Shown: piece by piece, positions 7,587 to 15,020 of the stretch
How the letters are laid out: the number at the start of each line of letters is the position of its first letter
How positions within the stretch are numbered: position 1 is the first letter of the stretch
From: JBBDYH01 sp040901795
GTDB lineage: Bacteria > Planctomycetota > Planctomycetia > Pirellulales > JALHPA01
Direction: 5' to 3'
Assembly (NCBI GenBank): GCA_040901795.1
Contig: JBBDYH010000124.1
Span: 1-16,780, forward strand
DNA: 16,780 bases
The notes under the pieces: model-generated
Databases searched by the model: none
The model's input: only the letters and a program-made list of their open reading frames with translations
What the model was told of the DNA's origin: nothing
Program-made: the position numbers and the translations under genes

Positions 7587-9140
7587 CTACAGCGTCGGCC
7601 CCAGAATCCATGGCTGAAACTCCTGCTCGCCCAGGCCAAGCTTTTCGCTCTTAGACCGCTTGCCGCTGGCCACGGCGAGAATCTCCTCAAAAATCTCCCG
7701 GCCGACCTCCTCCACGCTCCTACCGTGCGAAAGGATCTCGCCGGCGTTGATGTCCATGTCGTCGATCATCCGCTCGTACATCGGCGTGTTCGTAGCCACT
7801 TTAATCGACGGAGTTGGTTTGAACCCAAAGCAACTCCCGCGCCCAGTCGTGAACACGACCACGTTCGCCCCCCCGGCTACAATGCCCGTCACGCTCACCG
7901 GGTCGAGCCCCGGCGTATCCATGATGACAAACCCTTTAGCGGTCACTTGCTCACCGTAGCGGTAAACCTCATTCAATGCGGTGGTGCCCCCCTTGATGAT
8001 GGCTCCCAACGATTTTTCATAGATCGTCGTCAAGCCACCGTCCTTGTTGCCCGGCGAGGGGTTGTTGTCCGGTGTGCAGCCAAAGACGCCCGAGTACCAT
8101 TCCCACCACTTGATCCGCTCGATCAGCTTGTCGGCCACGGCAGGCGTGCGCGCCCGCCGCGTGAGGAGTTGCTCGGCGCCGTAGATCTCCGTGGTTTCGC
8201 CCAGAATCGTCGTGCCGCCACAGCGCACAATCAAATCACTCGCGTACCCCAACGCGGCGTTCGCCGTGATTCCGGAGTTGCCGTCGGACCCGCCGCAATT
8301 CGTCCCCAGCACAATTTCGCTGGCCGGGATCGTTTCACGTCGGCAGTCGTTCACCCGCGGCAGCAGTTCGGCAACCAGCCGCACACCTTCCTCGATCGTC
8401 TTTTGCGTGCCGCCCAGATCCTGCATGACCAGCACCGACGGGCGACCGTTTGACGAACCACTCTGGCTATCCCGGCCGCCGCCGATCTGCACCAGCTTCT
8501 GATCCTCGATCAAAAAACCGGGCGTGGCCGTTTCGCAACCCAACCCGACAAGTAGATACCCGCCAATGTTAGGATGCCGCGCCATCCCACCCATCACGCG
8601 GTTGAGAATCCGATGGTGCTCGCCGCCGAACTCCATCCCGCAGCCGTGTCCGTGTGAAAATGCCAGCACGCCATCGACATTCGGGTAATCGCGCAGCACG
8701 TCGGCGCTGAATCGCCGAGCGATGTAGTGCGACACCGACGCCGAGCAATTCACGCTGCTGATCACGGCGATGTAGTTCCGCGTGCCCGCTCGCCCGCCGG
8801 CGCGGCGGTAGCCTTGGAACGTGTAACACTCGAGCGGTTCAGGGTCGGAGGGTGTTGCCGTTGCTTTCTCGTACTCCTGGTGCAATTCGCCGATCATCAA
8901 ATTATGCGAGTGCACCCACTCGCCCGGCTCGATGCGACGAGCGGCATATCCAATCGTTTCGCCCCACTTGCGTACGACTTCGCCGGCCTCGATCGGCGTG
9001 ATGGCAATCTTGTGCCCCTGCCGTAGCGGCTCGACCAACAGCACGCTGTGGCCTCCCACCGCAATCTTCGCCCCGCGATCCAATGATCGCGCCGCCACAC
9101 AGATGTTGTCGCGCGGGTGCAGATAGACGACGTCGGGCAT
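7587..9140 (-). CDS. uxaA: Altronate dehydratase family enzyme (UxaA type)
   Basis: A 517-residue full-length member of the altronate/galactarate dehydratase family, which in known members dehydrates D-altronate to 2-keto-3-deoxygluconate in galacturonate catabolism. An N-terminal SAF-like domain occupies residues about 1-80 (VYLHPRDNICVAARSLDRGA; KIAITPIEAGEVVRKWGETI). The long C-terminal domain starts near residue 108 with GYRRAGGRAGTRNYIAVISS, then NCSASVSHY, FSHGHGCGMEFGGEHH, VGLGCETATPG, LGTNCGGSDGNSGITANAAL, SPGNKDGGLTTIYEKSLGAI and MDTPGLDPVSVTGIVAGGAN. Conserved Cys, His and Gly motifs are intact and the length is normal, so it should be active, though substrate assignment within the family is uncertain. 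No Shine-Dalgarno site precedes the ATG: a palindromic repeat begins 3 nt upstream. The downstream beta-helix protein suggests uronate-containing polysaccharide use. Confidence 0.9.
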   Translation of the reverse strand: MPDVVYLHPRDNICVAARSLDRGAKIAVGGHSVLLVEPLRQGHKIAITPIEAGEVVRKWGETIGYAARRIEPGEWVHSHNLMIGELHQEYEKATATPSDPEPLECYTFQGYRRAGGRAGTRNYIAVISSVNCSASVSHYIARRFSADVLRDYPNVDGVLAFSHGHGCGMEFGGEHHRILNRVMGGMARHPNIGGYLLVGLGCETATPGFLIEDQKLVQIGGGRDSQSGSSNGRPSVLVMQDLGGTQKTIEEGVRLVAELLPRVNDCRRETIPASEIVLGTNCGGSDGNSGITANAALGYASDLIVRCGGTTILGETTEIYGAEQLLTRRARTPAVADKLIERIKWWEWYSGVFGCTPDNNPSPGNKDGGLTTIYEKSLGAIIKGGTTALNEVYRYGEQVTAKGFVIMDTPGLDPVSVTGIVAGGANVVVFTTGRGSCFGFKPTPSIKVATNTPMYERMIDDMDINAGEILSHGRSVEEVGREIFEEILAVASGKRSKSEKLGLGEQEFQPWILGPTL

Positions 9141-9143
9141 AGC

Positions 9144-9287
9144 GTTGGAGTTCAGCCTTCAGGCTGTTGGGGGCCGTTTTACTTGATCAACACGCTAAAG
9201 CGTGAACTCCAGCATGTTGGAGTTCAGCCTTCAGGCTGTTGGGGGCCGTTTTACTTGATCAGCACGCTAAAGCGTGAACTCCAGCAT
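9144..9287. repeat. Two tandem copies of a 72-bp palindromic (REP-like) element
   Basis: Units 9144-9215 and 9216-9287 are identical except A9190 versus G9262. Each unit is bounded by an inverted repeat TGGAGTTCA/TGAACTCCA (9146-9154 and 9203-9211 in unit one). Inside are two small hairpins, CAGCCTTCAGGCTG (9153-9166) and CACGCTAAAGCGTG (9191-9204), separated by a spacer containing GGGGGCCGTTTTACTTGATC. The architecture of outer inverted ends plus two stem-loops resembles bacterial REP pairs. It lies between the divergent UxaA-type and AI-2E genes, starting 3 nt from the uxaA-type start codon. Confidence 0.85.
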
Positions 9288-9359
9288 AGCGGCAGCACCG
9301 TACGGCCATCAACCGCGGCATGAATGGCACCGATTTTGCGGTGTGTCCGCCAAATGAAG

Positions 9360-9416
9360 TAACCCGACGCGTAAGCGAGGGCGAACTAACTGATTCCTCG
9401 CTCACGCTTCGGGTTA
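9360..9416. repeat. 21-bp near-perfect inverted repeat upstream of the AI-2E gene
   Basis: Arm 9360-9380 (TAACCCGACGCGTAAGCGAG plus G) pairs with arm 9396-9416 with two mismatches, around a 15-nt loop. It ends 15 nt before the AI-2E start codon. A 19-nt core of the left arm, ACCCGACGCGTAAGCGAGG, recurs exactly at 11327-11345 just after the same gene. I recall similar sequences as a frequent dispersed repeat in planctomycete genomes, but cannot verify that here. Between 9288 and 9359 I see nothing recognisable. Confidence 0.8.
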
Positions 9417-9431
9417 CCAACTTTCTATCCC

Positions 9432-11315
9432 ATGCCAGCCCAACACGACCGCCTGTACTTCTTGCGGCCCTTTGTGCTCCTTGCGTCGCTGGGAATTGTC
9501 CTCTGCTTGCTGTATTTCGCGCGCGCGGTGCTCATACCGTTAGCTCTCGCGGTTTTGCTGACCTTCTTGTTGGCTCCGGTGGTCACCAGCCTGCAACGCC
9601 GCGGTCTGCCGCGCGGACCGGCGGTGCTGGCCGTCGTGCTCGCGGCCTGTGGTCTGTTCGTAGTCATCGGTTGGGTGGTGGCGTCACAAGCCACAGCGCT
9701 TGTCGATTCATTGCCCAACTATGAAGACAATCTGGACGAAAAAATTGCCACGCTGCGCGACATGAGCCAGGGAGGTTTTGTGGATAAGATTCAAGCCGCC
9801 ACGGACCGCATCCGCCGCGAAATGAGCGAGCCGGCCGACCCCGTATCGGCCGCGGCCCTCGAAGCGCTTAAGCCGGATCCACAGCTTGTTCAGATCGTGC
9901 ATGAGGAGGAGGGGCCGTTCAACCTCGCCCAGCTTTGGACGTTGGCCGGCCCGCTGCTCGAGCCGCTGGCGATGGCCGGCGTGGTGGTGGTGCTCGTAAT
10001 GTTTCTGCTACTCCGCCGCGAGGATATGCGCGACCGGCTGATCAGCCTGTTGGGCCGCGGACGGCTGACGCTGACCACCAAAGCGCTTGACGAGGCGGGC
10101 CACCGCATCAGCCGCTATCTCCTGATGCAGTGGATCATCAACAGCAGCTTTGGCGTGGCCGTAGCCGCCGGACTGTTCGTGATCGGCGTGCCCTATGCGC
10201 TAATGTGGGGGTTTTTAGCGGCGGTCCTCCGCTACATCCCCTATCTCGGCCCGTGGCTGGCGGCGTTGTTGCCGTTGGCGCTGAGCATTCTGATCACGCG
10301 CGGCTGGCTCACGCCGTTGGCCGTGGTTGGACTGTTCCTGGCCTTGGAAACCACGACCAACATGTTCTTGGAGCCCTGGCTGTACGGCCGCAATGTCGGC
10401 GTCTCCGATGCCGCCTCGATCATCGCGATCGCGTTTTGGACCTGGCTTTGGGGACCGATTGGGCTGGTGCTCGCGTTTCCGCTCACGGTTTGCCTCGCCG
10501 TCCTCGGGCGCTATGTACCGGCCTTAAAGTTTTTTGACACGTTATTGGGCGACCGGCCGGCGCTGGAACCCCATGTCGGCTTCTACCAGCGGTTGTTGGC
10601 CAATGACCAGGACGAAGCGTCGGAGATCGCCGAGGAACGGCTCAAGCAAAGCTCGCTCGAAGCGATCTACGACGATGTGCTTGTGCCTGCACTCAGCTAT
10701 GGCCGGAGCGATCTCGAGGGAGACTTGGTTGACGACGATCAACAGCGGAAGATGCTCCGCGTGATTCGCGAGGTTGCCGACGAGCTCGCGGAACAAAGTC
10801 GTGCGGCGGTCTCGGCTGAGCCCGCTGAACCCAGGCCGACCGCCGAATCGCCGCTGCCGCGCGTGTCTCTCCTGGCCTGCCCAGCGCGTGACGAGGTCGA
10901 CGAAACCGCGCTGCACCTGCTCGCAGTGTTGATCGATCCGGAAAAGTGCGAGGTGCAGGTCACTCCGCCGTCGCTTTTGACGACGGAAGTTGCGGCCCTC
11001 GTCGAACAACAGCAAATCAAGCTCGTTTGTATTGGCGCGCTGCCCCCCGGCGGTTTGGCCCACGCGCGACTCCTCTGCAAGCGGCTGCGCGCTTGTTGCC
11101 AGGACGTCAAAATCATCGTGACCCGCTGGGGCCTGAAGAGTCCCCTCGACAAAAACCGCGACCAGTTGCAGAGCGCCGGGGCGGACTATGTCACGTTCAG
11201 CATGGCCGAGACGCGCAAGCAGGTGCTGGCGCTGTTGCCGCTGATTGGCGACCAAATGCAGCAAGACGACGGGCGCCGCGAGGCGACGGTCGAGCGGGTG
11301 AAGCAGTCGGCTTAG
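9432..11315 (+). CDS. AI-2E/PerM family membrane protein with C-terminal sensor-like domain
   Basis: A 627-residue protein, much longer than the usual 350-400 of AI-2E transporters. Residues 1-365 are the membrane part: helices near 10-30, 33-52, 58-85 and 176-196, then a long block with WIINSSFGVAVAAGLFVIGV, AAVLRYIPYLGPWLAALLPL and the family motif NMFLEPWLYGRNVGVSDAAS. The tail begins at FFDTLLGDRPALEPHVGFYQ (367 on). Residues about 375-470 are charged and helical. Residues about 478-605 form an alternating alpha/beta domain (VSLLACPARDEVDETALHLL; KLVCIGALPPGGLAHARLLC; DVKIIVTRWG; AGADYVTFSMAETRKQVLAL) resembling cobalamin-binding or response-regulator folds, without the DxHxxG cobalamin histidine motif. 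Family members export small molecules or act as antiporters; the ligand here is unknown. No Shine-Dalgarno is visible, and the start is the first ATG giving an intact first helix. Confidence 0.88.
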   Translation: MPAQHDRLYFLRPFVLLASLGIVLCLLYFARAVLIPLALAVLLTFLLAPVVTSLQRRGLPRGPAVLAVVLAACGLFVVIGWVVASQATALVDSLPNYEDNLDEKIATLRDMSQGGFVDKIQAATDRIRREMSEPADPVSAAALEALKPDPQLVQIVHEEEGPFNLAQLWTLAGPLLEPLAMAGVVVVLVMFLLLRREDMRDRLISLLGRGRLTLTTKALDEAGHRISRYLLMQWIINSSFGVAVAAGLFVIGVPYALMWGFLAAVLRYIPYLGPWLAALLPLALSILITRGWLTPLAVVGLFLALETTTNMFLEPWLYGRNVGVSDAASIIAIAFWTWLWGPIGLVLAFPLTVCLAVLGRYVPALKFFDTLLGDRPALEPHVGFYQRLLANDQDEASEIAEERLKQSSLEAIYDDVLVPALSYGRSDLEGDLVDDDQQRKMLRVIREVADELAEQSRAAVSAEPAEPRPTAESPLPRVSLLACPARDEVDETALHLLAVLIDPEKCEVQVTPPSLLTTEVAALVEQQQIKLVCIGALPPGGLAHARLLCKRLRACCQDVKIIVTRWGLKSPLDKNRDQLQSAGADYVTFSMAETRKQVLALLPLIGDQMQQDDGRREATVERVKQSA

Positions 11316-11326
11316 AACCCAATGCC

Positions 11327-11380
11327 ACCCGACGCGTAAGCGAGGCCAGTCGTGTGCCACTGCTCGCCGCGAGCAGTGGC
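11327..11380. repeat. Composite palindromic repeat after the AI-2E gene
   Basis: ACCCGACGCGTAAGCGAGG at 11327-11345 copies the half-palindrome at 9362-9380 but lacks its partner arm. It is followed by a perfect 11-bp hairpin GCCACTGCTCG/CGAGCAGTGGC (11356-11366 and 11370-11380, loop CCG). The hairpin starts 40 nt after the AI-2E stop and could stop transcription, but it is followed by ATCTTGCC rather than a T run. The remainder to the TerC start (11381-11482) has no clear gene or promoter. Confidence 0.7.
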
Positions 11381-11482
11381 ATCTTGCCATGCCGCGGCCC
11401 GTCGAGTAACTTCGCTGCCGGCGATGTTCGTGGGTTTTGGCACTTTGCCCCTACAGGTCGCGTCTCCAACCCGGCTATCACT

Positions 11483-12274
11483 ATGGAATGGATCGCTCCG
11501 CTTCTCACGCTCACCGCCATGGAGATCGTGCTGGGGATCGACAACGTGATCTTCATCGCCATCCTGGTTCAACGCTTGCCGATCAGTCAACAAGCCAATG
11601 CGCGCCGCCTGGGTCTGGGCCTGGCCTTGGCTGCGCGACTGGGGTTGTTGTTTGCCATCAGTTGGATCATGAGCCTGGAGGAGCCACTCTTTCACTGGAC
11701 CGATTTGGGCATCCCCGAAACTTGGCTTTATAGCGCCAATGAGGATGCCGCGGCGGTGCTCGAGGAGCGGAACGTCGTCTCGTGGAAGGACTTGATCCTC
11801 ATCGGCGGCGGACTTTTTCTGATCGCCAAGAGCGTCCATGAGTTGCACGCCAAGCTGGAAGGCGAACACGGCCCCGGCAAGCAAGGCGCCACGGCCAGCT
11901 TCGGCATGGTGCTGTTCCAGATTTTGATCCTCGATTTGATCTTCTCACTCGACTCGGTGATCACTGCCGTCGGCATGGCCGAAGACATCTGGGTGATGGT
12001 CCTGGCGATGGTGATCGCGATGGGCGTGATGCTGATTTTTGCCGGCGCCATCAGCCAGTTCGTCGCCCGCCACCCGACGTTGAAAATCTTGGCTCTCAGC
12101 TTTCTCATTCTGATCGGAATGCTGTTGTTCGCCGAAGGGACCGGTGTGCACGTCAATCGCGGCTATCTTTACTTCGCGATGGTGTTTGCCTTAGTGGTTG
12201 AGATCATGAACATCCGCTTCCGCGCAAAGGCGGCGGCGGTGCAACTCCACGAGCCGCCGCCGGTGGACGCGTAG
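11483..12274 (+). CDS. TerC family integral membrane protein
   Basis: A 263-residue membrane protein with about seven hydrophobic segments. The TerC signatures are present: LTAMEIVLGIDNVIFIAIL at residues 9-27 (E14, D20, N21) and DLIFSLDSVITAVGM starting at 151 (D151, D157, S158). These acidic intramembrane residues are typical of the family. Characterised relatives (TerC, Alx, YkoY-type) export divalent metal, notably manganese, or take part in tellurium resistance and metalation of exported enzymes. A longer in-frame reading runs back into the AI-2E gene, but this ATG begins exactly at the family N-terminus. No Shine-Dalgarno site is visible. It lies 167 bp after the AI-2E gene on the same strand, so cotranscription is possible but interrupted by palindromes. 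It ends 34 bp from a convergent gene with no hairpin between. Confidence 0.9.
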   Translation: MEWIAPLLTLTAMEIVLGIDNVIFIAILVQRLPISQQANARRLGLGLALAARLGLLFAISWIMSLEEPLFHWTDLGIPETWLYSANEDAAAVLEERNVVSWKDLILIGGGLFLIAKSVHELHAKLEGEHGPGKQGATASFGMVLFQILILDLIFSLDSVITAVGMAEDIWVMVLAMVIAMGVMLIFAGAISQFVARHPTLKILALSFLILIGMLLFAEGTGVHVNRGYLYFAMVFALVVEIMNIRFRAKAAAVQLHEPPPVDA

Positions 12275-12308
12275 ACCTCGAGCCCTCCATGCCATCTTCA
12301 TCTCCCGA

Positions 12309-13253
12309 TCACCTGCTCTTCAGCACTTTGTTCCAAATGGGCGTGACGAACGCCACCGGTTCGCGGCCTTGCGTCGCCAGGATTTCAAAAGCGCCGAATT
12401 TGTCCGTGCTGGTTTTGGTGATCGTGTAACTCCGCTCGATAATACTGGAATAGATTCCCGCATTGCCGTCGATCGATTTGATCGACGTCCCGTTGATGTC
12501 TCCCACCAGGAAGTGATGATTTCGGCCGCCACCGAAGGGGGATATTAAACCGAGGTCGCCTGGCTTGACTTGCGACACCTGGCGAACGGGCTCGAACTCT
12601 GGGTTCTTACTCAAGATCCTTAGCGGCCACGACGAGAGCTTCAGCCCGCTGGTCTTGTAAGCATACAGGCAGAAGATGCCACACCAGTCGGGGATCAGCT
12701 GATTCTTTTCGTCGGTAGTCGGATTGGGTTTGTTCTTGAAGAATTTGACATGGGGCCCGGGGAGGGTAAAGCACGAACTCGCGAACGGGTGACCCGCCGT
12801 ACCATAGATGGTCGCCAGCCCGAGGCCGCCCTGCCGTAGCTCGTCTCCTTGAGGGTTGAGTTTTGTTCCCAGGCCAACGCGACAGGCAATTCGTTGGCTG
12901 GCGGGATCCGGAGGTGGCGGCAGATGTTCGGGCCAGCCCATGACCGCCGCCGCCAGCCGGGCAAATTTGACAACCGCGTTACGCGCCGCTTGCTCGTCCG
13001 GCGGTGTAGGCAGGATCAACTGCCCGATCAGTTTGTAGAGTTCTTCCAGCGATAGGTGGGTTTTATCACCCACGATTCCATCGGGTTGCAGCTTGTTCTG
13101 CTGTTGAAATTCAACGACGCGGCCGCGCGTCTTAGGACCAAAGATGCCGTCTTCCTGGAGCTTCGTCAGGACGGATTTCGCTGAGTTCAATGCCTGCTGG
13201 AGCAAGGTTACAGCAGGTCCCTGCGATCCCATGCGGAGAAGTGGTCGGCCCAT
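12309..13253 (-). CDS. Peptidoglycan-binding, CHAP-like amidase without signal peptide
   Basis: A 314-residue protein. The start at 13253 is supported by GGAG seven bases upstream; longer readings add sequence unlike any protein. Residues about 5-72 are a PG_binding_1 domain (LRMGSQGPAVTLLQQALNS, DGIFGPKTRGRVVEFQQQN, LQPDGIVGDKT). The C-terminal half looks like a CHAP or NlpC/P60-like cysteine amidase: PDWCGIFCLYAYK with nucleophile candidate C191, VKPGDLGLI, RNHHFLVGDI with H246/H247, and SIDGNAG with N264 completing a Cys-His-Asn set. Such enzymes cleave peptide crosslinks or amide bonds in cell wall. No signal peptide is seen, so it is cytosolic or exported by a specialised route. It points opposite to the upstream TerC gene. 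The fold assignment is inference from motif order; the binding domain is firm. Confidence 0.8.
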   Translation of the reverse strand: MGRPLLRMGSQGPAVTLLQQALNSAKSVLTKLQEDGIFGPKTRGRVVEFQQQNKLQPDGIVGDKTHLSLEELYKLIGQLILPTPPDEQAARNAVVKFARLAAAVMGWPEHLPPPPDPASQRIACRVGLGTKLNPQGDELRQGGLGLATIYGTAGHPFASSCFTLPGPHVKFFKNKPNPTTDEKNQLIPDWCGIFCLYAYKTSGLKLSSWPLRILSKNPEFEPVRQVSQVKPGDLGLISPFGGGRNHHFLVGDINGTSIKSIDGNAGIYSSIIERSYTITKTSTDKFGAFEILATQGREPVAFVTPIWNKVLKSR

Positions 13254-13800
13254 TTTAGTGCTCCAGTCGGGAGAGCACGCCCATTCGAGGGAAAGCGGCA
13301 TGCAGTCTATTATCGCCGACAACGCTACAAAGTTGCGTACCGCGAATGCCCGACCATGAGAAAGAGCAGCAACTCGGATGGTCGGCGCAAAAAAAGGAGC
13401 GGTGCGACAAATGAGACTGGCGCTCCTGCAAGCAGGATGAAGACTCTTTCGAGCCGGCTCTTTCGAGCAAGTCCTAACGCCCTGGGTTATAGTCTCTTTC
13501 CCAGATTTTGGACCGGTCGTCACCGCTCTGACTGACATCCTAACGCGCGTACGTGTCGTTGCAAGAAAAAATCCGATGCCGAACGGAAAATCATTGGGTG
13601 CCGCCAAACGCGACGGGCACTACTGTTTGTCTGTCTTTCCCAAATTCATAACGAAGGCGTCTTACTGACGTCGCAATCCAATGCGATGTGTCGCCCTCCG
13701 GGGCTATCGGCTATTTTCTTGGTAACCGTTTCAGGGCTTACGGTCGGCTTACGCCCGTGGCTGCCTCATGTCGCTTCTCCGCGGCTAAACTGCTCATCGA
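13254..13800. other. 547-bp intergenic region without a convincing gene
   Basis: This gap lies upstream of the peptidoglycan-binding gene and downstream of the DUF6398-like/pRiA4b gene, both on the minus strand. The frames that cross it are short or extend unlike-protein sequence from the neighbours. The first 20 bases hold the Shine-Dalgarno of the peptidoglycan-binding gene. A possible pairing GACCAT/ATGGTC appears at 13352-13383. I find no tRNA, strong promoter pair or clear terminator. The last 115 bases are repeat-like and listed separately. Confidence 0.5.
13681..13795. repeat. Repeat-like GC-rich segment
   Basis: The stretch contains TCGCCCTCCGGGGCTATCGG, GTTTCAGGGCTTACGGTCGG, CTTACGCCCGTGGCTGCCTC and CTTCTCCGCGGCTAAAC. 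These phrases resemble dispersed noncoding repeats I associate with planctomycete genomes, and contain small self-complementary pieces such as GCCCTCCGGGGC. There is no second copy in this window, so calling it a repeat rests on memory and style, not on direct evidence. Confidence 0.3.
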
Positions 13801-14952
13801 CTACGGCCGCTTCCGACGAAGAGCCAGCGTTGTTTTTTGGCAGTCAAAGGCATCTGGGTCGAGCGACCCACACCACTCCATGTATTCATCATGGCGCTCA
13901 TGCTCTGGATCGGCGATTGCTGCCAGCAGGTCCATATAGCCCCACGGGCCGCCGCAGTCTTCGGGCGGGCAGGCGCGCTCGCCGCCCAGGCAGCTCGGAT
14001 ACTTGACGCCCTTTTGTGGCGCGGCTCGGCGCTCGACGACGATCTCGTGCATCCAACCGTCGCCAAAGTCGTATTCGTAAGCGAAGCGGAATTTTCGAGA
14101 GCGCTCCGGGACGATGTCGCTCAATAACGTCTCAGCGGCATCGTTGTCATCTGAATCGCCGTCGAACATCTCCACTGCGGTGAATCGCTGCTTGCCGACG
14201 ATGAACTGATGCATGTGGCAATTCTGCCAACCCATGGCGGCCTGAATGGTGTAGTGCAAATCCTCCAGCGTGGAATCGGGGACCTCAATGCGACGCCAGA
14301 TCGGCGGCTCGACGTGCTTCAGCGTGATCTTGAGCTGGTAGATTACGTCGGTCCGCGGCGCCGGCTCTGTGTCTGCGTGGGCGGCGAAGTCGAGCGGCAG
14401 CCAGTCGATGTGCTCCGGAGGTCCGTCGGCGGGCACGTACGGGATCAGGCCTTCCTCGTAGGCGGCCAGTTGTGCCTCCCGCGGCGCGCTGCGGATATCC
14501 ATCAACAACCCATTCACTTCAAGCATCCAGACCAAGGGGTTTTGCTCCAGTCGGCTGGGCAGCGTGAACCTCGGGTCGAACTGCATGACCTGCAGTCCTT
14601 CACGGATATCGCGGGCTTTGCTCTGCATCGTGCCCGGCGATACGCCGAATGCACGAGCGATTTCATCACTGCGCAGGTGCGGCGACTGAGTGGAATCCGT
14701 GAGAAAGTTGACCTGGCCGAGACAATAGGCGATTCCGCTGGCCCAGCTCGCCGCTTTGCCCTGGAGAATCGGACCTCCGGTCAAGCAAATCAAGGCCGTT
14801 AGCCGCCTGCACCCTTCACGGTATTCGTCGTTGAGGTGTTCTTGGCAGAAAGCGTCGGTCAGAGCGACGACCTCGTCGAATCGAGAGCGAGCGTCGGCGG
14901 GGATTTGCTCGGCAAGAGTTGCCGTCGTAGAGCCCGGCAAAGAATGTGACAT
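13801..14952 (-). CDS. DUF6398-like plus pRiA4b ORF-3-like two-domain protein
   Basis: A 383-residue protein. The ATG at 14952 is preceded by GGAGG five bases away, a strong Shine-Dalgarno for this window; a longer reading to 15024 is rejected. Residues about 15-140 look like the helical DUF6398 domain (LTDAFCQEHLNDEYREGCRR; ASWASGIAYCLGQVNFLTD; DEIARAFGVSPGTMQSKARD), which includes a helix-turn-helix-like segment. Residues about 200-370 are a pRiA4b ORF-3-like domain (VIYQLKITLKHVEPPIWRRI, TLEDLHYTIQAAMGWQNCHM, FRFAYEYDFGDGWMHEIVVE, PEDCGGPWGYMDLLAAI). The pairing occurs in other bacteria, but no biochemical function is established. It follows the DUF4058 gene by 68 bp on the same strand and may share its transcript. 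It is a longer paralogue of the gene at 5048-5569. Confidence 0.85.
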   Translation of the reverse strand: MSHSLPGSTTATLAEQIPADARSRFDEVVALTDAFCQEHLNDEYREGCRRLTALICLTGGPILQGKAASWASGIAYCLGQVNFLTDSTQSPHLRSDEIARAFGVSPGTMQSKARDIREGLQVMQFDPRFTLPSRLEQNPLVWMLEVNGLLMDIRSAPREAQLAAYEEGLIPYVPADGPPEHIDWLPLDFAAHADTEPAPRTDVIYQLKITLKHVEPPIWRRIEVPDSTLEDLHYTIQAAMGWQNCHMHQFIVGKQRFTAVEMFDGDSDDNDAAETLLSDIVPERSRKFRFAYEYDFGDGWMHEIVVERRAAPQKGVKYPSCLGGERACPPEDCGGPWGYMDLLAAIADPEHERHDEYMEWCGSLDPDAFDCQKTTLALRRKRP

Positions 14953-15020
14953 GATCTCCTCCGTGAGTGATTCGGGGGGAGATTTAGTGTAGCCGATTGC
15001 GGCGGCGTCTGAACAGCACC

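Noticed and set aside
9144..9287. CRISPR array
   Set aside because: Only two units in direct tandem with no variable spacers; the inner symmetry fits a REP-like element.
9117..9323. Short plus-strand frame encoding a repeated VQPSGCWGPFYLI peptide
   Set aside because: The peptide repeat is just translation of the 72-bp palindromic tandem repeat.
10946..11482. N-terminal extension of the TerC frame into the AI-2E gene
   Set aside because: The extra 179 residues overlap the AI-2E coding sequence and palindromic repeats, and the TerC family begins at the ATG at 11483.
13254..13607. N-terminal extension of the peptidoglycan-binding protein by 118 residues
   Set aside because: The extension is unlike a protein domain, while GGAG seven bases before 13253 supports the short start.
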